Shown: one piece after another, positions 1-8,579 of the stretch
Layout of the letters: the number at the start of each line of letters is the position of its first letter
Numbering within the stretch: position 1 is the first letter of the stretch
Assembly: GCF_046480435.1 (NCBI RefSeq)
Contig: NZ_PKGC01000079.1
From: Limnospira platensis
GTDB lineage: Bacteria > Cyanobacteriota > Cyanobacteriia > Cyanobacteriales > Microcoleaceae
DNA: 24,802 bases
Strand: one strand, 5' to 3'
Program-made: the position numbers and the translations under genes
Notes under the pieces: model-generated
Databases searched by the model: none
The model's input: the letters and a program-made list of their open reading frames with translations, nothing else
What the model was told of the DNA's origin: nothing

Positions 1-55
1 CTTTAAATCAATGCTCCGGTCTTGATTTCAATGATGGTGCGATCGCCTCCCGTAG

Positions 56-170
56 GGTGCGTCAGAACCAGGCTATATAAATCCCAGGGGATAATTCCGT
101 GCTGACGCACCATAGAGGCTATATAAATCCCAGGGGATAATTCCCTCCTGACGCACCATAGAGGCTATAT
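56..170. repeat. 46-bp tandem repeat downstream of dxs
   Basis: Two consecutive 46-bp units start at 70 and 116 (first bases AGGCTATATAAATCCCAGGG), and a third is cut off after nine bases at 162-170. Each full unit ends in CTGACGCACC (102-111 and 148-157). The reverse complement, GGTGCGTCAG, lies just before the first unit at 56-65, so the tract can also pair as a long hairpin. It sits directly beyond the 3' end of dxs, whose stop codon is at 174-176. The same decamer marks the repeat tract at 16580-17125, so this looks like one dispersed family. No gene is apparent here. Confidence 0.85.
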
Positions 171-173
171 TGA

Positions 174-2090
174 TTATTTGGAAGTGCTGACTGTTGAGGG
201 TTCTTTGGTCAAGAACAATTCCCGGATTTGTTCAGCAATTTGGGAACTTGTCAGACCCAGATCAACTTTAGATTGATCAGGTGTAGCATGATCCACCAAT
301 TGGTCAGGAATGCCGAACCGCTTAACAGGTACTAAAACATCATGATCTAGTAGTGCTTCGGCTACTGCGGAACCAAAACCTCCCATGATGCAACCTTCTT
401 CGAGGGTGACGACTTTACCGATTTTTTGGGCTAAGGGTACAATCAGCTCTGTGTCTAGGGGTTTGACAAATCTGGCATTAACCACAGTTGCATCAATGCC
501 GTGTTCACTGAGAATCTCAGCTACCTGCATAGCGCTGTGAACCATTGTGCCATAGCCGAGTAGTAGGATATCATCACCTTGGCGGAGGATTTCACCTTTA
601 CCGATCGCAATAGGTTCCCAGCCTTCTTCCATAAGGGGAACCCCATGACCGGAACCACGGGGGTAGCGCATAGCGATCGCCCCAGAATTGTGATTAATAC
701 CAGTTACCAGCATTCGCTGTAATTCGGCTTCATCTTTAGGAGCCATAATGGTCATATTGGGGAGACAGCGCAGATAAGCGATATCATACATTCCCTGGTG
801 AGTGGGACCATCTACCCCAACAATACCGGCGCGGTCCAAACAGAAGAAAACCGGCAACTTTTGGATACAGACATCATGGATAATCTGATCATAGGCTCGT
901 TGTAGGAAAGTCGAGTAAATCGCCACCACCGGACGCATTCCCTCACAGGCTAAACCCGCCGCCAGAGTAACCGCGTGTTGTTCAGCAATACCCACATCAA
1001 TATATTGTTGGGGGAGTTTAGCTTGTAGTTTATCCAAACCTGTGCCTGTTGCCATGGCGGCGGTGATACCCAAAATTTTAGGGTTATCTTCGGCCAGCTT
1101 AATTAAGGTATCTGCAAATACTTTAGAATAACTGGGAGGCTTGGGTTTGTTGGAGGGAATAGCTTTCCCGGTGGCGAGGTTAAAGGGTGATTGAGCGTGA
1201 TAGCCTACTTGGTCTTTTTCAGCGATCGCATAACCCTTACCCTTAACTGTCGAGACATGAACCATAACCGGGCCTTTAATTTCATGGGCTTGTTGGAAAG
1301 TCTCGATCAAATCCTCCAAGTTGTGACCATCCACAGGTCCGATATAGGTAAAACCCAACTCCTCAATAATAGCCCCCAATTTCGGCACAGCTAACCGTTT
1401 CATCCCTTCTTTAAGGCGTTCCATCTCCGGGGTAAAATTCTCACCGACAAAGGGAATTTGTTTAAACTGTTCCCGCAGATTATCTTTCAAAAATTGCACC
1501 GGCGGGCTCAGGCGCATTTTATTCAAATAACGGGGAATCGCGCCCACATTGGGGGAAATCGACATTTCGTTATCATTGAGAACCACCATCAAATTAGTGT
1601 TAGGTAGATGACCCGCGTGGTTAATAGCTTCCAAAGCCATCCCCCCTGTCATCGCCCCATCACCAATAATTGCCACCACCTTATAGTTATCGCCCTGCAT
1701 ATCCCTAGCCAAAGCCATCCCCAAGGCGGCTGAGATGCTTGTAGAGGCGTGTCCGGCTCCAAAATGGTCAAAACGACTCTCGCACCGTTTTAGGTAGCCT
1801 GCGACCCCATCTTTTTGGCGCAGAGTATTAAAATTGTTGTAGCGTCCAGTAATCATTTTATGGGGATAGGCTTGGTGTCCGACATCCCAAATGACTTTAT
1901 CTCGGTCTAGGTCTAGGGTTTGGTAAAGTCCTAGGGTTAGTTCGACCACTCCCAAACCTGGTCCCAAATGACCTCCAGTAGCTGCTACGGTTTCTAGGTG
2001 CTTTTCACGGATTTGTTGAGCCACTTCTTCCAATTCATGGATAGACAAACCGTGGAGTTGATTGGGATGGGTCAGTTCACTTAGATGCAT
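174..2090 (-). CDS. dxs: 1-deoxy-D-xylulose-5-phosphate synthase (Dxs)
   Basis: Thiamine-diphosphate enzyme that condenses pyruvate with glyceraldehyde 3-phosphate to DXP, the first step of the MEP route to isoprenoids (carotenoids, the phytyl chain and quinone side chains). The protein has 638 residues, normal for the family. Visible landmarks are the N-terminal HLGPGLG (41-47), the diphosphate/Mg site GDGAMTGG (143-150) paired with LNDN (171-174), the catalytic glutamate in VGIAEQH (E370), and the transketolase-type segment DRAGIVGVDGPTHQG (419-433). The ATG start precedes a typical Dxs beginning (LSELTHPNQLHGLS). The gene is transcribed away from the upstream glycosyltransferase, with about 250 bases between them, and its 3' end meets the 46-bp repeat. 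Nothing looks broken. Identification is secure from the motifs and full-length collinearity. Confidence 0.97.
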   Translation of the reverse strand: MHLSELTHPNQLHGLSIHELEEVAQQIREKHLETVAATGGHLGPGLGVVELTLGLYQTLDLDRDKVIWDVGHQAYPHKMITGRYNNFNTLRQKDGVAGYLKRCESRFDHFGAGHASTSISAALGMALARDMQGDNYKVVAIIGDGAMTGGMALEAINHAGHLPNTNLMVVLNDNEMSISPNVGAIPRYLNKMRLSPPVQFLKDNLREQFKQIPFVGENFTPEMERLKEGMKRLAVPKLGAIIEELGFTYIGPVDGHNLEDLIETFQQAHEIKGPVMVHVSTVKGKGYAIAEKDQVGYHAQSPFNLATGKAIPSNKPKPPSYSKVFADTLIKLAEDNPKILGITAAMATGTGLDKLQAKLPQQYIDVGIAEQHAVTLAAGLACEGMRPVVAIYSTFLQRAYDQIIHDVCIQKLPVFFCLDRAGIVGVDGPTHQGMYDIAYLRCLPNMTIMAPKDEAELQRMLVTGINHNSGAIAMRYPRGSGHGVPLMEEGWEPIAIGKGEILRQGDDILLLGYGTMVHSAMQVAEILSEHGIDATVVNARFVKPLDTELIVPLAQKIGKVVTLEEGCIMGGFGSAVAEALLDHDVLVPVKRFGIPDQLVDHATPDQSKVDLGLTSSQIAEQIRELFLTKEPSTVSTSK

Positions 2091-2340
2091 AGTTGAAAAT
2101 ACTGATCCTAAAAATAAATTAACAATCGGACTTGTCTGAACATGATAGCCCAGTCTTGACGTTGATGCTGAACTTTAGTAGTAGTCGGGGGGGGTTATGG
2201 GGACTGGTGCAAATAGAGTCCCGCGCGGGAACCCACCCACACCAGCGGTGAGAGTAGGGGGGATGGTTTTTGGCTCTCGGTAATTTTTTCGGCTTAACTG
2301 CTGTTAGTATGGCTGTGCAGTTATTGCCAGGGAAACCACC

Positions 2341-3234
2341 TCATCCTAAGCCTTTCCCAGAAGCTGAGGGAGTTTCTGTGTCGATCGCCAATTCTTGATG
2401 AGTTTGTGGCTCCCCAACAGGCATATTTTCGATTTCCCAGACTTTCAGGAGAATCAGATATTCATAAAAGGCTTGTAGAGTACACCAGGCGAGTCCAGGC
2501 TGACCGTCGAGGAAGCCTCCCAGGATAAAATACATATAGACAAACCGGATTAGGGGTCGAAATGGTAGACGCAGGGATAAATCTTTCAAGGCGTGTCGCC
2601 TTTCGACCTCTGTTTTCCCCCAAAATAGGTGATTCCAGTTTACTGTACCCGATCGCAATTGTTTGACTGTCTCGTGGGCTTCATCTGTAGAATAACGGTT
2701 GTGCTTTTCTATCCATCGTGCCATGCCTTTACTGTTGGTATAGTGAGGATAGGTTTCTTTGAGGAAGCTGGTAGGACCGTCACAGACTTCTCTCTCGGTG
2801 TGACCATAATCGGTAAACCAGACGCGCTGCTTATCAAATAGACGCATCTGATAGCGGGGGTATTGGGTGCTGCGGCGAATCCAGCGCCCCATAAACATGA
2901 CCCTTTCCGCTGCATAATAACCTATATAGCCGTCGGTATTTTGGGTTTGCTGTTGACACTCGGCGAATAGTTCGGGGGTCATGCGTTCATCGGATTCGAG
3001 AATATAGACCCACTGATATTTAGTGGTTACTTCCTGCAGCATCCAAGTCCGTTGGCGACCGTGACTTTCAAACTTATGTTGAAGTACGCGGACGGGGTAC
3101 TGTTGAGCAATTTCTACGGTGCGATCGCTACTAAAGGAATCGACTACAATTATATCATCACATTGACTGGCTGACTCAATGCAGGCGGCAATATCAATTT
3201 CATCATTGCAAGTCAGAATATATATCGAAAACAT
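2341..3234 (-). CDS. family 2 glycosyltransferase, WaaE/KdtX-like
   Basis: Predicted cytoplasmic GT-A glycosyltransferase of family 2, 297 residues from the start chosen here. The N-terminus MFSIYILTCNDEIDIAACIE matches the usual beta-strand opening of these enzymes. The longer frame adds 37 residues with no family resemblance, so the ATG at 3234 is preferred over one at 3345. The nucleotide-binding segment VDSFSSDRT (31-39), a GRQR segment (59-62) and the metal-site region LESDE (79-83) resemble the WaaE/KdtX branch, which adds sugars to the LPS core. The usual acidic motif in that branch is DADE or similar, so the first aspartate appears as glutamate. The gene lies 169 bases downstream of an HpsJ-like gene on the same strand, which fits surface-polysaccharide work. 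Donor and acceptor sugars cannot be read from the sequence. Confidence 0.85.
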   Translation of the reverse strand: MFSIYILTCNDEIDIAACIESASQCDDIIVVDSFSSDRTVEIAQQYPVRVLQHKFESHGRQRTWMLQEVTTKYQWVYILESDERMTPELFAECQQQTQNTDGYIGYYAAERVMFMGRWIRRSTQYPRYQMRLFDKQRVWFTDYGHTEREVCDGPTSFLKETYPHYTNSKGMARWIEKHNRYSTDEAHETVKQLRSGTVNWNHLFWGKTEVERRHALKDLSLRLPFRPLIRFVYMYFILGGFLDGQPGLAWCTLQAFYEYLILLKVWEIENMPVGEPQTHQELAIDTETPSASGKGLG

Positions 3235-3403
3235 TAGCTTCAGTGTTTTAGGGATATAAATTGGCAAAAAAAAGGAATATTTGATGCACCATAAATTTCG
3301 CTCATCGGTGAGACAAAAAAGGTGGCTCCATGCAGTTAAATACACCTAGGATTGGGTTTAATTTACATCCTTTGGAGCCATAATTATCTCGCGGTCAGCT
3401 ATT

Positions 3404-4240
3404 TTATCCAGGGTTAGAAGATGGTTTACGACGACCTTTATTTAAGAGACCCAAACCTTTTAAACCAGTCCAGCCCAAGGCTATATAACCGATCGCCAAT
3501 AGCAAACTACTCATCCCAGTTTGGAGGCTAGATTTGAGCGATCGCGTTTTGGCTTCATCCTCTAGTTCTTGTTGGCGTTGACGAATTTGGGTGAGTAATT
3601 GCACAGGTAGGGAGTCGGCTTGTTGTTCCAAGAACTCATCAAGGACGGCTGGATTAGTTTTAGCTTCCTCAAGAACTTGTAGAATTTGTGGGGGAAGGTT
3701 TCCTTCCGCAATCACCTGATTTAATTGTTCCTCGTCTTGTATTAAGCCAGTTAACTGGGCTCGGAGTTGCACTTTTCGCTGTTCAATCTCCTGTTGAAAT
3801 TGCTGACTTCCTAACTGGCTTTCCAGTTGAGTTTCTGCTTGCGCGGCTTGCTGACTAATCTCTGATAAAGCATCTCGGCGAGCCAAACGGGTATTATTAA
3901 GGTGCATGGGAAAAATCAGCAGGTACAGCAACCCGAATAAGCTGGCGAGGATACCAACCCACAATCTTAGGTCGGCGATATTGTTACGAGATTTGGGAGC
4001 ATTTCCGAGGACACTATCCATCCAATACCCCATTAAAACGAGAGCCATTCCTACCAGGGGAACTACGCCTCGGTCAACTAAGCTGCTAGCAGTTTGGATT
4101 AACCAACCTCTATCGGTTAGGTTGGGGGGGAATAATAGGACTAAATAATCGACTAGGGCTGACAGAATCAGGATTAGCCCAACTAATTTGATGCTAGAAG
4201 AGGCTTGGAAGGAAAATTGACGGTTTGTTGTTGATGTCAT
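3404..4240 (-). CDS. HpsJ-like membrane and coiled-coil protein
   Basis: A 278-residue integral membrane protein. Three hydrophobic segments lie at about 18-38, 57-75 and 93-112. A long polar stretch from about 120 to 235 is rich in Gln, Glu, Ala and Leu and looks like coiled coil. One more hydrophobic segment lies near 243-264, and the tail is basic (NKGRRKP). The arrangement and the opening, with SIKLVGLILILSALVDYLVL, recall the HpsJ family of cyanobacteria, which is linked to hormogonium or exopolysaccharide production. That assignment is from memory of the family and is tentative. The neighbouring downstream glycosyltransferase supports a polysaccharide context. It is transcribed divergently from rfaE2, with 154 bases between the two starts. 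No catalytic motif is seen. Confidence 0.65.
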   Translation of the reverse strand: MTSTTNRQFSFQASSSIKLVGLILILSALVDYLVLLFPPNLTDRGWLIQTASSLVDRGVVPLVGMALVLMGYWMDSVLGNAPKSRNNIADLRLWVGILASLFGLLYLLIFPMHLNNTRLARRDALSEISQQAAQAETQLESQLGSQQFQQEIEQRKVQLRAQLTGLIQDEEQLNQVIAEGNLPPQILQVLEEAKTNPAVLDEFLEQQADSLPVQLLTQIRQRQQELEDEAKTRSLKSSLQTGMSSLLLAIGYIALGWTGLKGLGLLNKGRRKPSSNPG

Positions 4241-4394
4241 AGGACGGTTAAGGATACTCTAAGTTTGTCTACAGCCAAGATAACAGTTCCGGCTAGTATG
4301 TAACTACTGTCATATTTGCCAAGATGGGGGAATTGTTTATTGATTAGCTGCGGTTGAGTAGTGGTTAATGATATCAAAGAAAGGAGAGACAATC

Positions 4395-4913
4395 ATGATT
4401 GAGGGCGTTTATTCTGTGGAAGAACTACGGGAGGCGATCGCCTATAACCCTGAGCAATGGCGACCTCTAGTTTTTAGCAATGGCTGTTTTGACTTGATTC
4501 ATGCTGGACATATTCGCTACCTGACCCAAGCCAAAAGTTTAGGGCGATCGCTGGTGGTCGGTCTCAATAGCGATCGATCTGTTCGCCTGATTAAACCCCA
4601 CTCGGCTGGATATCCTCCCCGTCCTATTATACCAGAATTACAGCGAGCCGAAGTTCTCAGCCACTTAAAACCCGTAGATGCAGTGGTGATTTTTCCAGAA
4701 AGCACTGCTAGGGCGATTATTGAACAGTTACAACCTGATATCTATGTTAAGGGTGGTGATTACACCATTGACACCCTACCGGAAGCGCCCACGGTTCAAA
4801 GCTATGGCGGCAAGATTGTCCTAATTGCCGTGGAAATGCCTACTTCTACCAGTGGGATTATTAATCGGATTTTGCACCATCATACCCCACCCAATTTGGG
4901 GATGAATCCCTAA
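4395..4913 (+). CDS. rfaE2: D-glycero-beta-D-manno-heptose 1-phosphate adenylyltransferase (RfaE2/HldE C-terminal type)
   Basis: Cytidylyltransferase-fold enzyme that transfers AMP from ATP to heptose 1-phosphate, giving ADP-heptose for LPS or other glycans. The 172-residue protein equals the C-terminal half of bifunctional HldE. Motifs are FSNGCFD (27-33), the HxGH nucleotide site HAGH (36-39), VGLNSDRSV (55-63), RAEVL (84-88), VKGGDYT (118-124) and a late STSG (151-154). The start at 4395 is chosen because GGAG at 4383-4386 sits eight bases upstream; an in-frame ATG at 4368 would place that site inside the gene. The stretch between SVR and RPI is several residues longer than I expect for the family. 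The kinase half is not in the window. A related glycerol-phosphate or other cytidylyltransferase role is possible but less likely given the C-terminal match. Confidence 0.88.
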   Translation: MIEGVYSVEELREAIAYNPEQWRPLVFSNGCFDLIHAGHIRYLTQAKSLGRSLVVGLNSDRSVRLIKPHSAGYPPRPIIPELQRAEVLSHLKPVDAVVIFPESTARAIIEQLQPDIYVKGGDYTIDTLPEAPTVQSYGGKIVLIAVEMPTSTSGIINRILHHHTPPNLGMNP

Positions 4914-5010
4914 CTCTAGGGTCGCAAAAGGTGATGGCTATTAACTACGCCATTGACCACTGGCGGACCTCTATCAACTTCGACCCTGAGAAAATCAACA
5001 CACCAGTTAG

Positions 5011-7968
5011 CTTTCCCTCCCCTGGCGCTTAATTGGTAGGGTCTGACACAGTAACACAACCAACCCAGTGGAATCGCTCGGATTTCGTTTCCGTCCCCTG
5101 GCGCTTAATTGGTAGGGTCTGACCTGGGAGAATATGGCGCTTACCAGTGGGGAGTCTTCCCCCTGTTTCCGTCCCCTGGCGCTTAATTGGTAGGGTCTGA
5201 CTTCAAATCCAAAAAAGCACTCTAAGACGACATTCGATAAGTTTCCGTCCCCTTGCGGGGAATTGTTAGGGTCTGACCTCAGCGGGTATCACAGGAAAAG
5301 GGCACTAGAGAATTGCGATCGTTTCCGTCCCCTGGCGCTTAATTGGTAGGGTCTGACCGAGGAAGCGCTAACAGACTGTGATGTAGTCTGGTTAAAGTTT
5401 CCGTCCCCTTGCGGGGAATTGGTAGGGTCTGACATCCATCAGTAAACACAAGCAATAACACAACAAATGGTTTCCGTCCCCTTGCGGGGAATTGGTAGGG
5501 TCTGACCCTGACCCTGGCGCTCCCGTCAGTGGGGCACAGCTCGAGGAATTCGAGGTTTCCGTCCCCTTGCGGGGAATTGGTAGGGTCTGACTCTTGAGTG
5601 GCACGGTATGTTATACATACTTAAAGACCACTTGTTTCCGTCCCCTTGCGGGGAATTGGTAGGGTCTGACACGGCGGTTAAAAGCCGCCCCGTCAACGTA
5701 GACGTGGCGTTTCCGTCCCCTTGCGGGGAATTGGTAGGGTCTGACTCTCTAGCCCATCAGGAATGACAGGTGCTTGGCACCTATTGCAGGAAGTTTCCGT
5801 CCCCTTGCGGGGAATTGGTAGGGTCTGACAGCGGATTAGGACACTGTTTAACTCAATCACGGGTAGTTTCCGTCCCCTTGCGGGGAATTGGTAGGGTCTG
5901 ACAACAGAAACGGTTGCTGTTGAAAGCAATCACCAAAAAAATGCAGTTTCCGTCCCCTTGCGGGGAATTGGTAGGGTCTGACTCATTAGCCAAGGGCTGT
6001 TGTTGCTGAGTGTCGGCTTTTTAGGGCTAACGTTTCCGTCCCCTTGCGGGGAATTGGTAGGGTCTGACATGGGTCATGAAAATGGCTATCCCCGAACAAG
6101 CGGACGTTATCGTTTCCGTCCCCTTGCGGGGAATTGGTAGGGTCTGACCGTTACAAACAGCCCCGCCTCTCGGCTGAGGCGATGGAAGTTAAAGTTTCCG
6201 TCCCCTTGCGGGGAATTGGTAGGGTCTGACAAGATATATTAAAAAGGACTTCAACTCAATCAATAAATTCAGAGTTTCCGTCCCCTTGCGGGGAATTGGT
6301 AGGGTCTGACCGGGCGGTCGGTGACCGACGCCATGCTCGGCGGAGAAATCGAGCGGGTTTCCGTCCCCTTGCGGGGAATTGGTAGGGTCTGACGGACGGG
6401 GAACCTGACCCGGTCAGGGAACTCTTAGACGACGAAAGTTTCCGTCCCCTTGCGGGGAATTGGTAGGGTCTGACCTCGTCTCTCGGGACAGAGGTGGTCC
6501 TCGCCCGACTCAACTGTTTCCGTCCCCTTGCGGGGAATTGGTAGGGTCTGACCCCGGTCAAAAACTTATTTGCGATACTACACATATAGCTCTGTTTCCG
6601 TCCCCTTGCGGGGAATTGGTAGGGTCTGACCTGGCTGAATTAAGCCACAAACATAAGCGCGCGATTGAGTTTCCGTCCCCTTGCGGGGAATTGGTAGGGT
6701 CTGACCGCTACAACTAAAACTAAGACGGCAATCACTCACACACCTAAGCCTCGTTTCCGTCCCCTTGCGGGGAATTGGTAGGGTCTGACTATCGGGATTG
6801 CTCAGAGTTCGAGGCATCTATCCGAGCTTATTGTTTCCGTCCCCTTGCGGGGAATTGGTAGGGTCTGACCTGGAGTCCCTCAACCCTGTCTGCTAAAATC
6901 CATTCATTTAAGTTTCCGTCCCCTTGCGGGGAATTGGTAGGGTCTGACTGCGCTAGTTGTTCATTTAGTTTCGAGATGGTTGACTGAGTAGCTGTTTCCG
7001 TCCCCTTGCGGGGAATTGGTAGGGTCTGACCCTCATCCGAGGACACAAGGAGATTGAAGACTGGCTGGAAAGTTTCCGTCCCCTTGCGGGGAATTGGTAG
7101 GGTCTGACCGCAAGTATTGCGAAAACATTAACCGAGGCATCTCGGAGGAGTTTCCGTCCCCTTGCGGGGAATTGGTAGGGTCTGACCTTGGCGAAAAGAA
7201 CAAATAACAGAAGAGTTTTAGTTTCAAGTTTCCGTCCCCTTGCGGGGAATTGGTAGGGTCTGACATTGTTTTAACTTGCGTGGGAATCAACGCACGTCTG
7301 GTGAGGTTTCCGTCCCCTTGCGGGGAATTGGTAGGGTCTGACTTGCGGCAAAATTGAAGACAAGCCGCGCCATGCGGACGTTTCCGTCCCCTTGCGGGGA
7401 ATTGGTAGGGTCTGACTGGAAAGCCACCGCTGATGATGTCGATTTTTCCTCTCCACGGCGTTTCCGTCCCCTTGCGGGGAATTGGTAGGGTCTGACTCGA
7501 AGACTTACGCAATGGGGCGGCTGGCCCCCTAAAGCCATTGTTTCCGTCCCCTTGCGGGGAATTGGTAGGGTCTGACTCTTTCCTTCCGATATTGTTGGTT
7601 TTAAATCTAAATGTTTAGTTTCCGTCCCCTTGCGGGGAATTGGTAGGGTCTGACTAATAATAATAATAATAATAATAATAATTAAGTGTTTCCGTCCCCT
7701 TGCGGGGAATTGGTAGGGTCTGACACATCAAGTTCTCCAAAGAGGATATTGATGCCTGGATCGAAGGTTTCCGTCCCCTTGCGGGGAATTGGTAGGGTCT
7801 GACATGATGTTGTCCGGTTTTAACCAGCCAGGCTTCGATTTCGCAGGGGTGTTTCCGTCCCCTTGCGGGGAATTGGTAGGGTCTGACCCTGAACTGGATT
7901 TGCTAGACGATGACGAAATTTGTGCGTTGCGGTTTCCGTCCCCTTGCGGGGAATTGGTAGGGTCTGAC
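5011..7968 (-). CRISPR. CRISPR array, 38 repeats of 37 bp and 37 spacers
   Basis: The plus-strand repeat begins GTTTCCGTCCCCTTGCGGGG, continues AATTGGTAGGGTCTGAC and is 37 bp. Repeat starts run 5011, 5087, 5165, 5241, 5321, 5397, 5470, 5555 and so on to 7688, 7767, 7851 and 7932. Spacers are 33-49 bp, mostly 38-45. From 5397 to the right end I saw no differences between repeats. At the left end the repeats at 5011, 5087, 5165 and 5321 carry an altered core, while 5241 has the normal core with one G-to-T change. Read on the minus strand, the repeat ends GGAAAC, the usual 3' handle of many cyanobacterial crRNAs, and TCCCC/GGGGA can form a small hairpin. The decayed left end, the handle and the promoter at the right end agree on minus-strand transcription. 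Spacer lengths resemble type I-D or III arrays, but no cas gene is present to decide. Confidence 0.98.
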
Positions 7969-8127
7969 CCTATACCTTTGGAAACCTTACAGTATGCGGT
8001 TTTCAAGGTACGATCGCGCGAGAGCACGTAGAAGGTGCTTAACAAAACTTTACAGCCCTTTTTTGGGGGAGCAAATTCCTTTGTTTTCGCTGGATATATA
8101 TTATCAGCCATAGTGCCAGACTGTCAA
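7969..8127 (-). promoter_or_regulatory. CRISPR leader and its promoter
   Basis: Read on the minus strand, a perfect -35 box TTGACA (8127-8122) is followed after 16 bases by GATAAT (8105-8100), five of six matches to the -10 consensus. Transcription would begin near 8093 and run about 125 bases of leader before the first repeat at 7968. The leader is AT-rich next to the array, includes a T-run region near 8060 on the plus strand, and has no convincing gene. Its position at the end with uniform repeats is where the leader is expected. The promoter match is seen directly; leader function is inferred. Confidence 0.75.
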
Positions 8128-8304
8128 CCCCCAAAAACAAAAACTTTTCTTTTTCTAGCTCAAATTTACCTGAACTAGCCCAGGATTGCCAGTCGCGCGA
8201 GGTTATGAGAATCTGTCATATAACTTTACAAACTCCCAAACACTCACCCAGAAAGGAATCCATCGGTTAGGGAGGGTCGATCGCCTTAAAAAGCCCCAAT
8301 AATT

Positions 8305-8579
8305 ATGAGAATCAACCCACCGACTCATTCCCTGGGGCAGGGGAGAGACCTTCAAGCCCACCTAACCCTGGAAGATAACCAAAGTCCACCCCAAGAAATT
8401 TCAGCAATTGTCAACATTTTGGCATCCCCAGATTGTCCGTCAGCGGTGAACTGAGTCCAATGCACCTGTACAATGGTGAATTAATCACCTTTTTATATTA
8501 TTGGGCCAAACCAGCCCAGTTAGTTTTCCGCCGCCAGTTAACCCTAGGCGGTTTCCAAGCTACCGGAGATATTGAATGA
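8305..8579 (+). pseudogene. small conserved-looking ORF split by a frameshift, coupled to gun4
   Basis: An ATG at 8305 opens 49 codons beginning MRINPPTHSLGQGRDLQ and ending at TGA 8452-8454. A second frame continues as SGELSPMHLYNGELITFLYY and further to TGA 8577-8579, which overlaps the ATG of gun4 (ATGA). The two halves read as one protein of about 90 residues if a single base has been lost (or two gained) between about 8430 and 8455. The second half looks protein-like: YNGEL, WAKPAQLVFRRQL and GGFQATGDIE are well-mixed residues in a frame that ends exactly at the gun4 start. I do not recognise a named family. It may be a true broken gene, a sequencing error, or a 39-residue ORF starting at ATG 8460. 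Confidence 0.5.

Noticed and set aside
2219..2230. Perfect 12-bp palindrome TCCCGCGCGGGA between dxs and the glycosyltransferase.
   Set aside because: Short GC-rich palindromes occur by chance, no T-run follows on either strand, and nothing ties it to a site type.
3235..3345. Longer start for the family 2 glycosyltransferase (37 extra residues).
   Set aside because: The added segment has no family likeness, while MFSIYILTCN at the later ATG begins the first strand as expected.
4914..5010. Short stretch between rfaE2 and the first CRISPR repeat, checked for a further decayed repeat.
   Set aside because: No copy of the repeat core or ends is visible; it is taken as the trailer flank.
5392..8111. 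Many open frames on both strands across the array, with recurring peptides such as RPYQFPARGRK, PTNSPQGDGN and FPSPCGELVGSD.
   Set aside because: They are translations of the CRISPR repeat in several frames. Spacers between them are unrelated, so they are not genes.
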